The position numbers were made by a program, and so were the translations under genes. A stretch of 33,484 nt of DNA from Fragilaria crotonensis. Taxonomy: Eukaryota > Bacillariophyta > Fragilariophyceae > Fragilariales > Fragilariaceae. Of this stretch, positions 20,021-29,205 are shown piece after piece. Where the stretch lies: positions 1 through 33,484 of the forward strand of contig JAKSYS010000680.1 in assembly GCA_022925895.1 (NCBI GenBank), written 5' to 3'. Below the pieces are notes generated by a model that was given only the letters and a program-made list of their open reading frames with translations, was not told the origin of the DNA and searched no databases. How positions within the stretch are numbered: position 1 is the stretch's first letter; each line of letters begins with the position of its first letter.

Positions 20021-20436
20021 GTTCTTACAGACGTCAGCCGTGTCACCACCACGCCGGCACATCCAATTTTGCGCAAGCCAGACATCGATCGGAACTTGTT
20101 TCCCTCCCGGCGGGCGCGCATACTTCCTTTATTCAGGACTTCGCCCGTATTGCCGGACCTTCCCGAAGGTGTACTCCAAGTGTATTCCACGGTGGGTTGA
20201 ATCGAAGATGAGAATCAGCGATCGGCTCCGACTTTCATTTTGTATTTAAAAAGTCTTCACAGTGTGTGCATCGAAAGCACTGTAAGAATGTTTCCAGTGC
20301 GGGAGTATACACGAATTCACACGACGCGTGAATGATCGGCGATCCAAAAGCATGGACAATGTCAACACTTGAACAGGACAATTACATGACGTTCAAAGTC
20401 ACACAACTCCTAACCAAGCACTGAAACTACGTGGAG
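20021..20436. other. Intergenic, upstream flank of the first family gene
   Basis: No gene is supported. Near 20230-20280 there is a short AT-rich stretch (TTGTATTTAAAAAG) that could serve as a promoter for the gene starting at 20437, but no firm element can be named. Confidence 0.4.
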
Positions 20437-21153
20437 ATGCGTGACTTTCCTGATACTGTCCGGAAGGCTGTCGGTGCTGTTGTACCATTACCTTGCGCTC
20501 AACCGTTTATTGGTATGAAGCTGCTGCAGCCCATTCGGCACGACCAGGTGGCCCGGCATGGCCTCTTTAGACGCAAGCCCGTGCTTACAGATTTCGAGAC
20601 TAATGCAAGGACTCGTGCCGATTTCGTTGTCGATCTACCGGTAGGTGTAAAGGAAAAACTGGAAAGCCTCGGCGCAAATTCCGGGGCGCAGTATGTACGA
20701 GCATTGCAAGTGACTCAATCAGCTCCCTTCCTCAAAGCGCGTTTGCACGTTGTCAACCCACCACAAGCTAATGATCTTGCCGGAATCGGCTTGAAGGCTG
20801 CAAGTGACGACAACTGGAGCCTATGTTTATACAGTGGACTAATCACGAAGAAATCCTTGCCAACGCTAGGAATGAGAAGTATCCTACAGAACGCTGACAT
20901 TAAGTCGGATGACCATTTGACAAACATCAAGGGAGTGGTTACTGCCATTTACTCCGTCACCGGAGCGTTGACGTACGTCGGAGATGTCGAGCATGTTACT
21001 ACGGGTGAAGCGCCAATTGAAAGTGCCCATGTTCTCAAGGGATGGCACTACACGGCAACCGACGATGGAAACGTCATCCTGTCCGAAATTGGTCCAAAAG
21101 AATGGATTATTGCCATCGAGTACAAGACGTTGGAAGAATTGATGATGAGATAA
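20437..21153 (+). CDS. Stand-alone member of a repeated domain family (gasdermin-N-like candidate)
   Basis: The 238-residue product starts at ATG 20437; a stop lies in frame 15 bp upstream. Family marks: FPDTVRKAV at the N-terminus, GMKLLQPI (26-33), basic GLFRRKPVL (42-50), DLAGIGLKA (113-121), LITKKSL (135-141), GVVTAIYSVTGALTYVGD (166-183) and EWIIAIEYKTL (222-232). No membrane segment or signal peptide is seen; amphipathic β-hairpins are plausible. Length, the early helix plus basic motif and the late strand order recall the pore-forming gasdermin N-domain, but this is pattern reading and not a search result. It converges on the pseudogene at 21182, only 28 bp away. Codons 157-232 are almost repeated at 27646-27880. 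Confidence 0.75.
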   Translation: MRDFPDTVRKAVGAVVPLPCAQPFIGMKLLQPIRHDQVARHGLFRRKPVLTDFETNARTRADFVVDLPVGVKEKLESLGANSGAQYVRALQVTQSAPFLKARLHVVNPPQANDLAGIGLKAASDDNWSLCLYSGLITKKSLPTLGMRSILQNADIKSDDHLTNIKGVVTAIYSVTGALTYVGDVEHVTTGEAPIESAHVLKGWHYTATDDGNVILSEIGPKEWIIAIEYKTLEELMMR

Positions 21154-21181
21154 GGACCGGACAACTATGCATTCACAGATT

Positions 21182-21870
21182 TTATTGGGTTGCTTGCTCC
21201 TTCGTCTCGTATATCTCTCCCAACTCCAGTAACTCAATGCCGATCATCCATTCAACTGGACCTGTTTCAGACAGCACGACATGTCCAGAATCGGTCACCA
21301 TGTATTGGCATCCCGCCATTATTTTGACTTGCCCGGTAGGCGTGGGGTCAAATTGCACTCCACCGGTAGTAACGAGCCTAGAATCTCTGATGTATGTCAA
21401 CCCTCCAGTGACGGAGTATAAAACAGTAACCAGTCATGTCTTCCTATTCATTGAGTGAAGCCTCTGAACGTCGTACTCGTCCAGGAAAATAATCAATGCA
21501 ATCGCATTCACCGATTTCCTCGTAATTTTGCAATCGTTAAAAGAGAAGCTCCGAATCTTGTCAGTAGTTGCCTTCAAGTCGATGCTGGCAAGATCCAGCT
21601 GATTCCGTCACCACCCAAGCAAGTATATACTGCACGCTGAACATTTTGACAAGGCTTGCTAGTTTTTCTCGAAGCTCGTCCTCGATATGCGCGATGAGAG
21701 TTTCAGCCTTCGCTTCGACAGTATTAAGCACATCCTTGCGTCGAAAAAGGCCGTAGCAGCCCATGCGTCGACGGCATGGTACGCATGCCGTACCCAGCCT
21801 GAGGACGGCGTTTGGAAAGGCGTGGTTTGCTTAATTGATGTGTGTCACAAACCTGACGCAGTCAACGTAA
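21182..21870 (-). pseudogene. Decayed family copy, ankyrin-type lineage
   Basis: Read from 21870 leftwards it gives AFPNAVLRLGTACVPCRR, then a deletion of about 50 nt that removes the GVKLLELIDH block, then MGCYGLFRRKDVLNTVEAKA. Shifted frames follow. Its C-terminal part (21400-21182) is open again: YIRDSRLVTTGGVQFD, AGCQYMVTDSGHVVL, EWMIGIELLEL. It is closest to the minus-strand genes at 22442 and 29643, including the TQ end. The ankyrin part is missing. Confidence 0.75.
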
Positions 21871-21884
21871 TTGATATTTTGTTC

Positions 21885-22065
21885 AGCCGTGCACCACCGA
21901 AGACGCGGATGACCAGGCGGCCAACCGACCGTTGGGCAACATGTATAAAAGAGAATTACAAAATAATGTAAAGGAGCAGGCGAGGGAGTGGAACAGTGGA
22001 GGTGGCAGAGAACTTGCTAGCGCGAAACCAGCGAAGAACGTGAAGCAGAGGACGACGAAACTAAA
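21885..22065 (+). repeat. Dispersed unit with PCIF1-gene 3' tail remnant
   Basis: The left part (GACGCGGAT, GGCGGCCAAC, CAACATGTATAA) recurs at about 27958-28005. The right part, from about 21972 (GGCGAGGGAGTGGAACAG then GTGGAGGTGGCAGAGAAC), matches the basic tail of the PCIF1-like gene at 19168 and the copies at 28038 and 31947. So a family-copy 3' flank and a PCIF1-gene tail are joined as one repeated unit. Confidence 0.65.
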
Positions 22066-22441
22066 TGTTTGCCATATACTGTGTTTACGTTTTCCTCTTT
22101 TAGGACGAGCGGCGATTTCAAACTTCAAGTTATGAGGAGACACCGCGCCACTCAGTCCTATTTCGACCGGTTCTACCGGTAGTGCAAGTGCAAACATGAA
22201 TAAAAGTTTTCTAAAAGGTTGTCAGGTCCCAAGCAACGTATCCGTGGTACCACCACAACATCCTTTCATTCCACATGGTATGTAATGCATGATTTACGAA
22301 AGATTAGTCGAGAATTCTGAAGCATCCCTCATGCATTTTTCTGTGCTTCTTCATTATGCATGCTGATCATAGGTCAGTTGGCCGGCAGGTGAACCATACC
22401 TTCAGACATGGTGACCCAACTTTTCTAAGTCGCAACGATCT
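22066..22441. other. 3' flank of the ankyrin gene, no gene
   Basis: Holds GACCGGTTC (near 22163), AATAAAA (near 22198) and GGTCCCAAGCAACGT (near 22226). The same sequence order is visible near 32081-32180 next to the other PCIF1-tail copy, so this looks like more of the duplicated unit. AATAAAA is on the plus strand and would not serve the minus-strand gene. Confidence 0.4.
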
Positions 22442-24598
22442 TTACTGCGTTAAGAAATCCTTCTTTGCGTCTGTCGTTTCCAACTTGAGGAACTCAATGC
22501 CGATGATCCGTTCAACTGGATTGGTTTCAGACAGGACGACTTGTCCAGAATCGGTCACCGTGTATTGACATCCCTCCATGATTTCGACAGGCCCGGTTTT
22601 ACTTTGGTCCAATTGCTTTCCACCATGAGCAACGCGACCAGAATCTCCGACATATGTCAACCCTCCAGTGACGGAGTATATAACAGTAACCACCCCCATC
22701 TTGCGTGTTGCAGGGACGCCATGTTCGTCCAGGAAATCAATCAAGTCCATCACTGACACCGATTTCTTGGTAATTCGACCATCGTTAAAAGAGAGGCTCC
22801 AACTTTTGTCACCAGTAGCCTTCAAGCCGACGCTGGAAAGATCCACATCTCGTAGCGGGTGTGTAGCGTGAAACGCCGACATCAAGCTAGCTGATTGCGT
22901 CACGTCCGAAGCAAGTATAAACTGCACGCTGAACTCTTTGACAAGGTTTTTAAGTTTTTCTCGTTGCTCGTCCTCGACGCACTCGATGAGAGTTTCAGAA
23001 TTCGGTTCGACGGTATTAAGCACATGCTTGCGTCGAAAAAGGCCGTAGCATCCCAGATGGCGGTGATCGATGAGCTCCAGCAGCTCAATGCCAATGCAAG
23101 GTAGACGACATGGTACGCATGACACACCAAGCCTGCTGACAACGTTTGGAAAGGCGTTGGAGTGCTTGATTATTTTCTGTGACAAACCTGACACTGTTTG
23201 GACGCCCCTTTTGATGTCAAGCTCATCGGCTTTCAGCACCCCAAAATCCTCCAAGTGACGTGCAACATCATCGTTTTTCTCCTTGCGAGCCACATCAAGA
23301 GCTGTTTCGCCGTCTTTATTTGTGATATTCAAAACAACCCCTTTGTGTTCCAATAAAGCTCCAACCACTTCCAAATGGCCTTCCTTGCTTGCTTTGATTA
23401 GCGCGGTATCGCCGTCTTTATTCGTGATATTCACATCAACCCCTTTGTGTTTCAATAAGGCACCAACCACTTCCAAACGGCCTTGCTCGCTTGCTTTCAT
23501 TAGAGCGGTGTCGCCGTCGTTATTGCTGATATTCACATCAACCATTTCGTGTTTCAATAAGGCACCAACCACTTCCAAACGGCCTTGCTCGCTTGCTTTC
23601 ATTAGAGCGGTGTCGCCGTCGTTATTGCTGATATTCACATCAACCATTTCGTGTTTCAGTAATGCATCAACCACTTCCAAATGGCCTTGCTCGCTTGCTT
23701 TGATTAGAGCGGTGTCGCCGTCGTTATTGCTGATATAAACAGCAACCATTTCGTGTTTCAGTAATGCATCAACCACTTCCAAATGGCCTTGCTCGCTTGC
23801 TTTGATTAGAGCGGTGTCGCCGTCGTTATTGCTGATATAAACAGCAACCATTTCGTGTTTCAGTAATGCATCAACCACTTCCAAATGGCCTTGCTCGCTT
23901 GCTTTGATTAGAGCGGTGTCGCCGTCGTTATTCCTGATATAAACAAAAACCCCTTTGTGTTCCAATAAGGCTCCAACCACATCCAAATGGCCTTCCTTGC
24001 TTGCTTTGATTAGAGCGGTGTCGCCGTCGTTATTGCTGATATTCACATCAACCCATTTGTCTTCCAATAAGGCTCCAACCACATCCAAACGGCCTTCCTT
24101 GCTTGCTTTCATTAGAGCGGTGTCGCCGTCGTTATTGCTGATATTCACATCAACCCATTTGTCTTTCAATAAGGCTCTAACCACTTCCAAACGGCCTTCC
24201 TTGCTTGCTTTCATTAGAGCGGTGTCGCCGTCGTTATTGCTGATATTCACATCAACCATTTCGTGTTTCAGTAATGCATCAACCACTTCCAAATGGCCTT
24301 GCTCGCTTGCTTTCATTAGAGCGGTTTCGCCGTCTTTATTCGTGATATTCACATCAACCCATTTGTCTTTCAATAAGGCTCTAACCACTTCCAAACGGCC
24401 TTGCTCGCTTGCTTTCATTAGAGCGGTTTCGCCGCCATACTTATCCTTGATATTCACATCAACCCCTTTGTGTTCCGATAAGGCTCCAACCACTTCCAAA
24501 CGGCCTTGCTCGCTAGCATGGATGGGCGCTAACTTAACCTTGTCGAGATTCCCACCTCTGGCATTCCGAATCAATTCTGAATCAAACCTATCACTCAT
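22442..24598 (-). CDS. Ankyrin-repeat protein fused to the family domain (718 residues)
   Basis: Single open frame from ATG 24598. Residues 1-22 form a head (MSDRFDSELIRNARGGNLDK). Residues 23-57 are a first, slightly divergent repeat, and 58-431 are eleven ankyrin repeats of exactly 34 residues (TALMKASEQGRLEVVxALLK, then HxxVDVNISNNDGD). A C-cap follows (432-461, TALDVARKEKNDDVARHLED). The family domain occupies about 478-707, with CYGLFRRKHVL (517-527), ITKKSVS (609-615), GVVTVIYSVTGGLTYVGD (635-652) and RIIGIEFLKL (697-706). Repeats are nearly identical at protein and DNA level, which means recent expansion or homogenisation. A receptor-plus-effector design is the natural reading; ligand and action are unknown. 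Confidence 0.85.
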   Translation of the reverse strand: MSDRFDSELIRNARGGNLDKVKLAPIHASEQGRLEVVGALSEHKGVDVNIKDKYGGETALMKASEQGRLEVVRALLKDKWVDVNITNKDGETALMKASEQGHLEVVDALLKHEMVDVNISNNDGDTALMKASKEGRLEVVRALLKDKWVDVNISNNDGDTALMKASKEGRLDVVGALLEDKWVDVNISNNDGDTALIKASKEGHLDVVGALLEHKGVFVYIRNNDGDTALIKASEQGHLEVVDALLKHEMVAVYISNNDGDTALIKASEQGHLEVVDALLKHEMVAVYISNNDGDTALIKASEQGHLEVVDALLKHEMVDVNISNNDGDTALMKASEQGRLEVVGALLKHEMVDVNISNNDGDTALMKASEQGRLEVVGALLKHKGVDVNITNKDGDTALIKASKEGHLEVVGALLEHKGVVLNITNKDGETALDVARKEKNDDVARHLEDFGVLKADELDIKRGVQTVSGLSQKIIKHSNAFPNVVSRLGVSCVPCRLPCIGIELLELIDHRHLGCYGLFRRKHVLNTVEPNSETLIECVEDEQREKLKNLVKEFSVQFILASDVTQSASLMSAFHATHPLRDVDLSSVGLKATGDKSWSLSFNDGRITKKSVSVMDLIDFLDEHGVPATRKMGVVTVIYSVTGGLTYVGDSGRVAHGGKQLDQSKTGPVEIMEGCQYTVTDSGQVVLSETNPVERIIGIEFLKLETTDAKKDFLTQ
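23290..24530 (-). repeat. 102-bp tandem repeats encoding 34-residue ankyrin units
   Basis: Twelve copies of a 102-bp unit, for example GGCCTTGCTCGCTTGCTT at 23479 and again at 23581. Variants come in blocks: SEQGHLEVVDALLKHEM versus SKEGRLxVVxALLxDKW, arranged in runs, and two neighbouring units (repeats 7 and 8) are identical at protein level. That mosaic indicates unequal crossing-over or gene conversion. Confidence 0.9.
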
Positions 24599-25839
24599 AA
24601 CGATCAGCTTGTGACAGGGATCAATGCAAGTGACGATCGAAATCTAATCTTGGCTGAGGGTGATCTGATCTGTGACACGCTAAAGCAAGTCAATTTACGT
24701 GCTGTGTTGAGCGTTGAGAATTCGCGAATCTGTTGTGGAGCTCTGTAGAAGGATGCAAGTGCACAGAACCATGAATCAGCATTTTGAGGGAGTATCATAC
24801 AACTCCGAGCATTCCAGTACTATCATAATCCTACGCAACAGTAATTTGCAAAGCCGCTAGCTCATTTTAAGACGATCGAGCCATACCGGTATGAGCAGCT
24901 AAATAAATAGTAAGACCCTCTAACGACAATCTCAAATAAACATGGCTGGCGAATGAAATCCCATAGACGGTGCTGTACGGTGTACTCTAAAGTTCCCCAT
25001 TTAGCGCTCCCAAATAAAAATTTTCAAAGATATGCCCCAATAATAATCCGGTATAAACGTACACAGGGATTGCACACGATACAACAGGCCTGCACCACGC
25101 CGGCCCCGTTGCTGGCGATTGCAACGGGATCATCCAAGCGATCTAAACGAAAAACGGTGAAGTGTGTTTTCCGGTCGTTCGAATACTCTCTCTCTACTAC
25201 TAGCTAGTATGGATCGAAATGAAAGGTCGACGTGACTGTATAAGATCAAATCCAAACTCTCGTTGGGAGTTCAAATTTACACGATCAATCCAATATATGA
25301 TGTATATAAGCATATAAGCACTATTTCAAAAAAAGTCACGAATGCATTCCCGGTCCTTTACTTGTATAGCAGTACTCAGATTGAATTCGTTCCTAAAACA
25401 ACGCATAGGCCAGGCGGATCCGACTGAAAAATCCATCACACTAATGCCGTTGAAGCATGTTGAATTTTGAACTACTTGTAGACTTGTAGTCTACTCGGAG
25501 TACCCTTGCACCTGGTTCTGCGAGTATGTTGTGTTCTGTATGCCTGAGGATGGTGCGTAGAATTTGTGCATATCCCAAATGATTGAATCAAGGATCAAGG
25601 TATGTATATAGCATATGCGCCGTCCTCGAGAAAGTCTATTTTGGTGCACCATACTACATGTACTGTAATAATCGTAGTAAACAATTCTGTACCTGTATGA
25701 TACTACGTACCAATTGACCAAAAAAGGAGACTTCATTGATGAGCGAAAGGAATAACACCACGCATCTTGATCCAAGGTCTGCAATCGACGGAAAACAACA
25801 TAAACAACTGACGGCGCCACGCTAGTACACCAGCACCAT
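24599..25839. other. Divergent intergenic region, 1.2 kb, no gene
   Basis: It separates the divergent ankyrin gene and the plus-strand gene at 25840, so it should contain two promoters. It holds short AT-rich parts (24896-24930, 25290-25340) and a CTCTCTCTACTACTAGCTAG stretch near 25188. Frames crossing it show no domain. No RNA gene was recognised. Confidence 0.45.
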
Positions 25840-26892
25840 ATGCCGACTCTCGACGACTTACATGATGCTGTCCGAATCGCTATGAAAACGGGCTTGCCTT
25901 TAGCTCGGCCAATCACGGGCATGCAGCTCCTGCAGTTCATCGGAAACGCCGACGTGGAATGGTACGGCGGTATCTTAAGACGCAAGTACGTGCTAAAAGA
26001 ATCCAAGCACCCTTCTGATACTCTCATCAAGTACGTCGATCTCCATGCCAACCATCACAAAGAACCACTTCAAAGAATTCTGGACGCTCAGGACCAACAA
26101 TACCTTAGACCATCTGACGTGTTGAGATCACACTCCTCTGAAACGGAAGCAAGCACATCCGTCCCACTTCAAGGCGCGGGCATTCTCAGATTCGGCTTCA
26201 TGTCTAAAAACAAGAAGAAATTCAGCATCGAATTTGGCAACGGACAAATTCTGAGGAAATCAGTGTCAACAATGAATTTGATTGATTTCCTGGACGACCA
26301 TGAAGTCAAGAGGCGTCGCTCCCTAACGAACATGAAGGGAGTGGTTACTGCTGTTTACTGTATCACTGGAAAGTTGGTGTATAAGGGAACGACCGTTCAC
26401 GTCACCAGTGGTGGAGCGCACTTGAACACAGCGCCAAATCTGCCAATCAACGTTACGGCGGGATTCATGGAGACAAATACGGAAGGGGTAATCCTGCCAG
26501 AAAACACTGAGGAATCTGGAGGATTGACTAATACCGTAAATTCCTCGTCTGTCACTGCAGGTGGAGTGCAATCGAACGCCACGCCAACCGGACCTGTCAA
26601 CGTTAATACGGGATTTCAAAGCACACTTGCAAATATGGAAGACGCACTCCTACCAGAAACGAACACTGAGGAATCTGGAGAATCCACGTCTGTCGCTGCA
26701 GGAACAGTGCAATCAGGTCTTACTTCAATTGCGCCTGTCAATTATACGGCGAGATTGCAACGAACGATGGCCAGTTCGGAAGCGGTAAGCGTGTCACCAA
26801 GCGATACCGATGAATGGATTATCGCCGTTGACATCCTAGAGTTTGATGAACAAGAAAGGGGTAGCAATCGATTAAAGTTCGTTGCACCTTAG
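25840..26892 (+). CDS. Family member with a triplicated C-terminal segment (350 residues)
   Basis: ATG at 25840. The N-terminal half follows the family: LHDAVRIAMKTG (7-18), GMQLLQFIG (27-35), GGILRRKYVL (43-52), SDTLIKYV (59-66), ILRKSVSTMNLIDFL (137-151), GVVTAVYCITGKLVYKG (167-183). The following β segment is present three times, degenerately: residues about 187-231 (VTSGGAHLN…LPENTEESG), 237-283 (VTAGGVQSN…LPETNTEESG) and 284-320 (VAAGTVQSG…). The usual ending EWIIAVDILEF closes it (325-335). Ser/Thr-Glu-Glu-Ser linkers join the units. It has no ankyrin part. Its function is unknown beyond family resemblance. Confidence 0.75.
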   Translation: MPTLDDLHDAVRIAMKTGLPLARPITGMQLLQFIGNADVEWYGGILRRKYVLKESKHPSDTLIKYVDLHANHHKEPLQRILDAQDQQYLRPSDVLRSHSSETEASTSVPLQGAGILRFGFMSKNKKKFSIEFGNGQILRKSVSTMNLIDFLDDHEVKRRRSLTNMKGVVTAVYCITGKLVYKGTTVHVTSGGAHLNTAPNLPINVTAGFMETNTEGVILPENTEESGGLTNTVNSSSVTAGGVQSNATPTGPVNVNTGFQSTLANMEDALLPETNTEESGESTSVAAGTVQSGLTSIAPVNYTARLQRTMASSEAVSVSPSDTDEWIIAVDILEFDEQERGSNRLKFVAP

Positions 26893-26904
26893 AAAATTAG
26901 AATT

Positions 26905-27140
26905 GCTTCCAATGAAAGACGATAAAGTTCAATTTTCGTTTGTGGTTATTGTCCCTGTTCGGTTCGAGAAATCGTCGTATCAATATATATGGCCGCATAA
27001 AATTTAAAAACCCAACACTTAAAATCATCGCCAGGCCGATCATGGGTTTTACCATGAGGCACAATATCAAAAATTGAGGAAAGCCGAGGCTGAATGTCAG
27101 ACCGAGAACAGCTGAAAGATGGTCTAACACAAATACGGTT
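26905..27140 (+). pseudogene. Fragment of the PCIF1-like gene (catalytic core 3' part)
   Basis: The sequence reads FSFVVIVPVRFEKSSYQ then, with stops, KADHGF-like (QADHGFYHEAQYQK). This parallels SFVVIVPVWLEESSYQ and KADHGFCDGAQHQ of the gene at 17414 (residues about 452-520). DNA similarity is clear over at least 180 bp, for example TCGTCGTATCAA and GCCGATCATGG in order. Internal stops mean it is dead. It begins 13-20 bp after the stop of the family gene ending at 26892. Confidence 0.8.
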
Positions 27141-27174
27141 GCAACAAGGTGGGGATCTAAGAAATCTACATGTC

Positions 27175-27514
27175 GGTTCTTCTGCCATTCAGTCACCGAT
27201 TTCCTCGTAATTTTGGAATCGTAAATAGAGAGGCTCCAACTCTTGTCAGAAGTAGCCTTCAAGCAGACGCTGACGAGATCCGCATCTTGAAGTGGGAATT
27301 TAGCGTGGAAAGTTGACAAAAAGGCAGCTGATTCCGTCACCACGCAAGCTAGTATATAGTGCATGCTGGACTTTTCGACAAGGTCTTCAAGCTCTTGGGT
27401 ACTTGTATTCTTCACACCCGGTTTCCGTTTAAACGTCAGAGTAATGGGTAATGTACTTGGGGACACCGCGAACTCCGTTTGTGCATAGGTTCTAGCGAAG
27501 TCGTGCAGAAGCAC
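27175..27514 (-). pseudogene. Truncated family copy (middle portion), minus strand
   Basis: The minus strand reads TQELEDLVEKSSMHYILACV, VTESAAFLSTFHAKFPLQ, DADLVSVCLKATSDKSWSL and ITRKSVTEW, matching residues 545-615 of the ankyrin-fused protein. It stops at about 27180, exactly where the PCIF1-gene fragment begins in the opposite orientation, so a rearrangement junction lies there. The N-terminal FRRK region is lost or unrecognisable. Confidence 0.7.
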
Positions 27515-27992
27515 TGTTCGAGAGAGCTACTGATCTTGCAAGGAACGGATTGACTGGAGCCTCGCTGCGTTCGGCAATGGCCAAATCAAGAAGAAAGTAT
27601 GTTCAATGATGGAGTTAAAACATATTCTAGAGGAAACTGACGTTATGGTGGATGATCATTTGACAAACGTCAAGGGAGTGGTTCCTGCTATCTACTCCGT
27701 CACCGGAGCGTTGACGTACGTCGGAGATGTCGAGCATGTTACTACTGGTGAAGCGCCAATTGAGAGTGCCGATGTTCTCTCCGGATGGCAATACGCGGTG
27801 ACCAACGATGGAAACGTTATTCTGTCCGAAATCGATCCAAAAGAATGGATGATCGCCATCGAGTACAAGACGTTGGAAGAATTTGATGAGCTATATGATG
27901 CTAGTTGCAAAGCTGGTTACTCGTTGAGAGTACGTGATCACGATAGACCACGAAAGAAGACGCGGATTACCTGGCGGCCAACTGACCATTGA
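27510..27992 (+). pseudogene. C-terminal half of a family gene, 5' part decayed
   Basis: An open stretch from ATG 27606 gives 128 residues. Coding similarity extends further left in other frames: ATDLARNGLTGA, then after a small deletion WSLAAFGNGQIKKKVCSMME. The C-terminal half is intact (GVVPAIYSVTGALTYVGD, EWMIAIEYKTLEE) and is about 90% identical in DNA to 20905-21135. After that it runs into repeat sequence (RKKTRITWRPTDH). The ATG at 27606 might allow a short protein, but the domain is incomplete. Confidence 0.7.
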
Positions 27993-28004
27993 TTAACATG
28001 TATA

Positions 28005-28922
28005 ATGAACCAACACAGAACAAAATGCATGAGGAAGGCGATCGTGTCGAACGGCGGAGGCAGCACCTTTAGTTTTCAAGTGAACGGGAGTACAGAAATT
28101 CTCAGCATACCTGATCCATCCGAAAGCAAGGACGATATCAACGCTCGAACCAGATTATTGTACTGCAGTATGGAGGACGCCTTTTCAAATGCTGTCCGGG
28201 AGGCTCTCGGTGGAGTTCCACCAGTACTTGTCCCTTGCGCTCAACCATATCCAGGTGTCAAGCTACTGAATCTCATCCCACGCTCCCACATTCGAGTGTC
28301 TGGCCTTTTTCGACGCAAGCGTGTGTTTGGGAACCCCGGAAATTCGTATGATTCTCTCCTCCGTTTAGTTGATCACGATGATGATCAACGAGAAGAACTT
28401 GAAACGATTGTTACAGAAGCCGTACCTGTCAGTTTAAAAACGATTCCAATCAATTCCATGACGGTGGGTTTTAATGCATTCATGCCCTTGCAAGACATGG
28501 AACTTGCCGGCGTTGGTCTCAAGACTTTGAATGACTGCAACTGGAAAATCAATTGCAGCCATGGCCAAATTGAAAAGAAATCATTGTCAATAATAACATT
28601 GACAGACTTTTTAGAGAGGAATCGCGTCGCGTGGCGTCCTTGCATGAGTATCTTCGAGGGAGTGGTTACTGCAATCTACTACATCACCGGAGGGGTGAGA
28701 TACATTGGAGATTCCGAGCTCGTCACAACTGATGGAGTGCAATTGGATCCCACAACGCCAACTAGGCCTGTCAACATAATTGCCGCGGGGTGGCATTATG
28801 TGGTGAACAATGCTGGTCAAGTCCAATTGTTCGAAACCGATCCAACGGAATGGATTGTCGCCATTGAGTACCAAAAGTTGAAAGAAGGAACTGACCACCG
28901 AATCAGGCTCGTTGATTTTTAG
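28005..28922 (+). CDS. Stand-alone family member (305 residues, domain from Met56)
   Basis: Open from ATG 28005. The first 20 residues are encoded by the dispersed repeat also seen at 21.9 and 31.9 kb (ATGTATAATGAACC, then GGCGATCGTGTCGAACGG), so translation may really start at Met56 (MEDAFSNAVREALGG). Domain marks: CAQPYPGVKLLNLI, SGLFRRKRVF, DMELAGVGLKTLND, GQIEKKSLSI, GVVTAIYYITGGVRYIGD, VTTDGVQLD, EWIVAIEYQKL. The core is complete and uninterrupted. It lies 12 bp downstream of the partial copy ending at 27992, with no sign of shared transcription. Confidence 0.75.
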   Translation: MNQHRTKCMRKAIVSNGGGSTFSFQVNGSTEILSIPDPSESKDDINARTRLLYCSMEDAFSNAVREALGGVPPVLVPCAQPYPGVKLLNLIPRSHIRVSGLFRRKRVFGNPGNSYDSLLRLVDHDDDQREELETIVTEAVPVSLKTIPINSMTVGFNAFMPLQDMELAGVGLKTLNDCNWKINCSHGQIEKKSLSIITLTDFLERNRVAWRPCMSIFEGVVTAIYYITGGVRYIGDSELVTTDGVQLDPTTPTRPVNIIAAGWHYVVNNAGQVQLFETDPTEWIVAIEYQKLKEGTDHRIRLVDF

Positions 28923-29205
28923 AAAAAGCATGAAGCTTCGCGTCGACCCGATCAACAATCACCAATTACCAATACAGCCATTAACGACGATCGAAAACAT
29001 GATTCACTTGGGGACAAACCGACCGTTTGATCAACAAGCATCGTGCAATAAGGAATGAAGAAACGAAGAAACACAGTAAATTGTACTACTCTCTAGTAGA
29101 CCTACTCGAGTGCAGTTCTGGAATATGCATTCTGAAGTACAGTACCGTAGTACTACTACTCGAGTATTGGTGAAGGAATGTGGGTATGCGTGTTGATTGT
29201 ACAGA
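28923..29205. other. Intergenic, palindrome-rich
   Basis: Contains many TAGTAC, GTACTAC and CTCGAG words (29085-29165), giving small foldback potential. No gene. Confidence 0.4.

Noticed and set aside
23283-24614. Long plus-strand frames opposite the ankyrin repeats (151 and 219 codons)
   Set aside because: They are antisense shadows of the 102-bp repeats; their repeats (SLLLIFTSTHLS) follow directly from the ankyrin codons and they lack an independent start context or domain.
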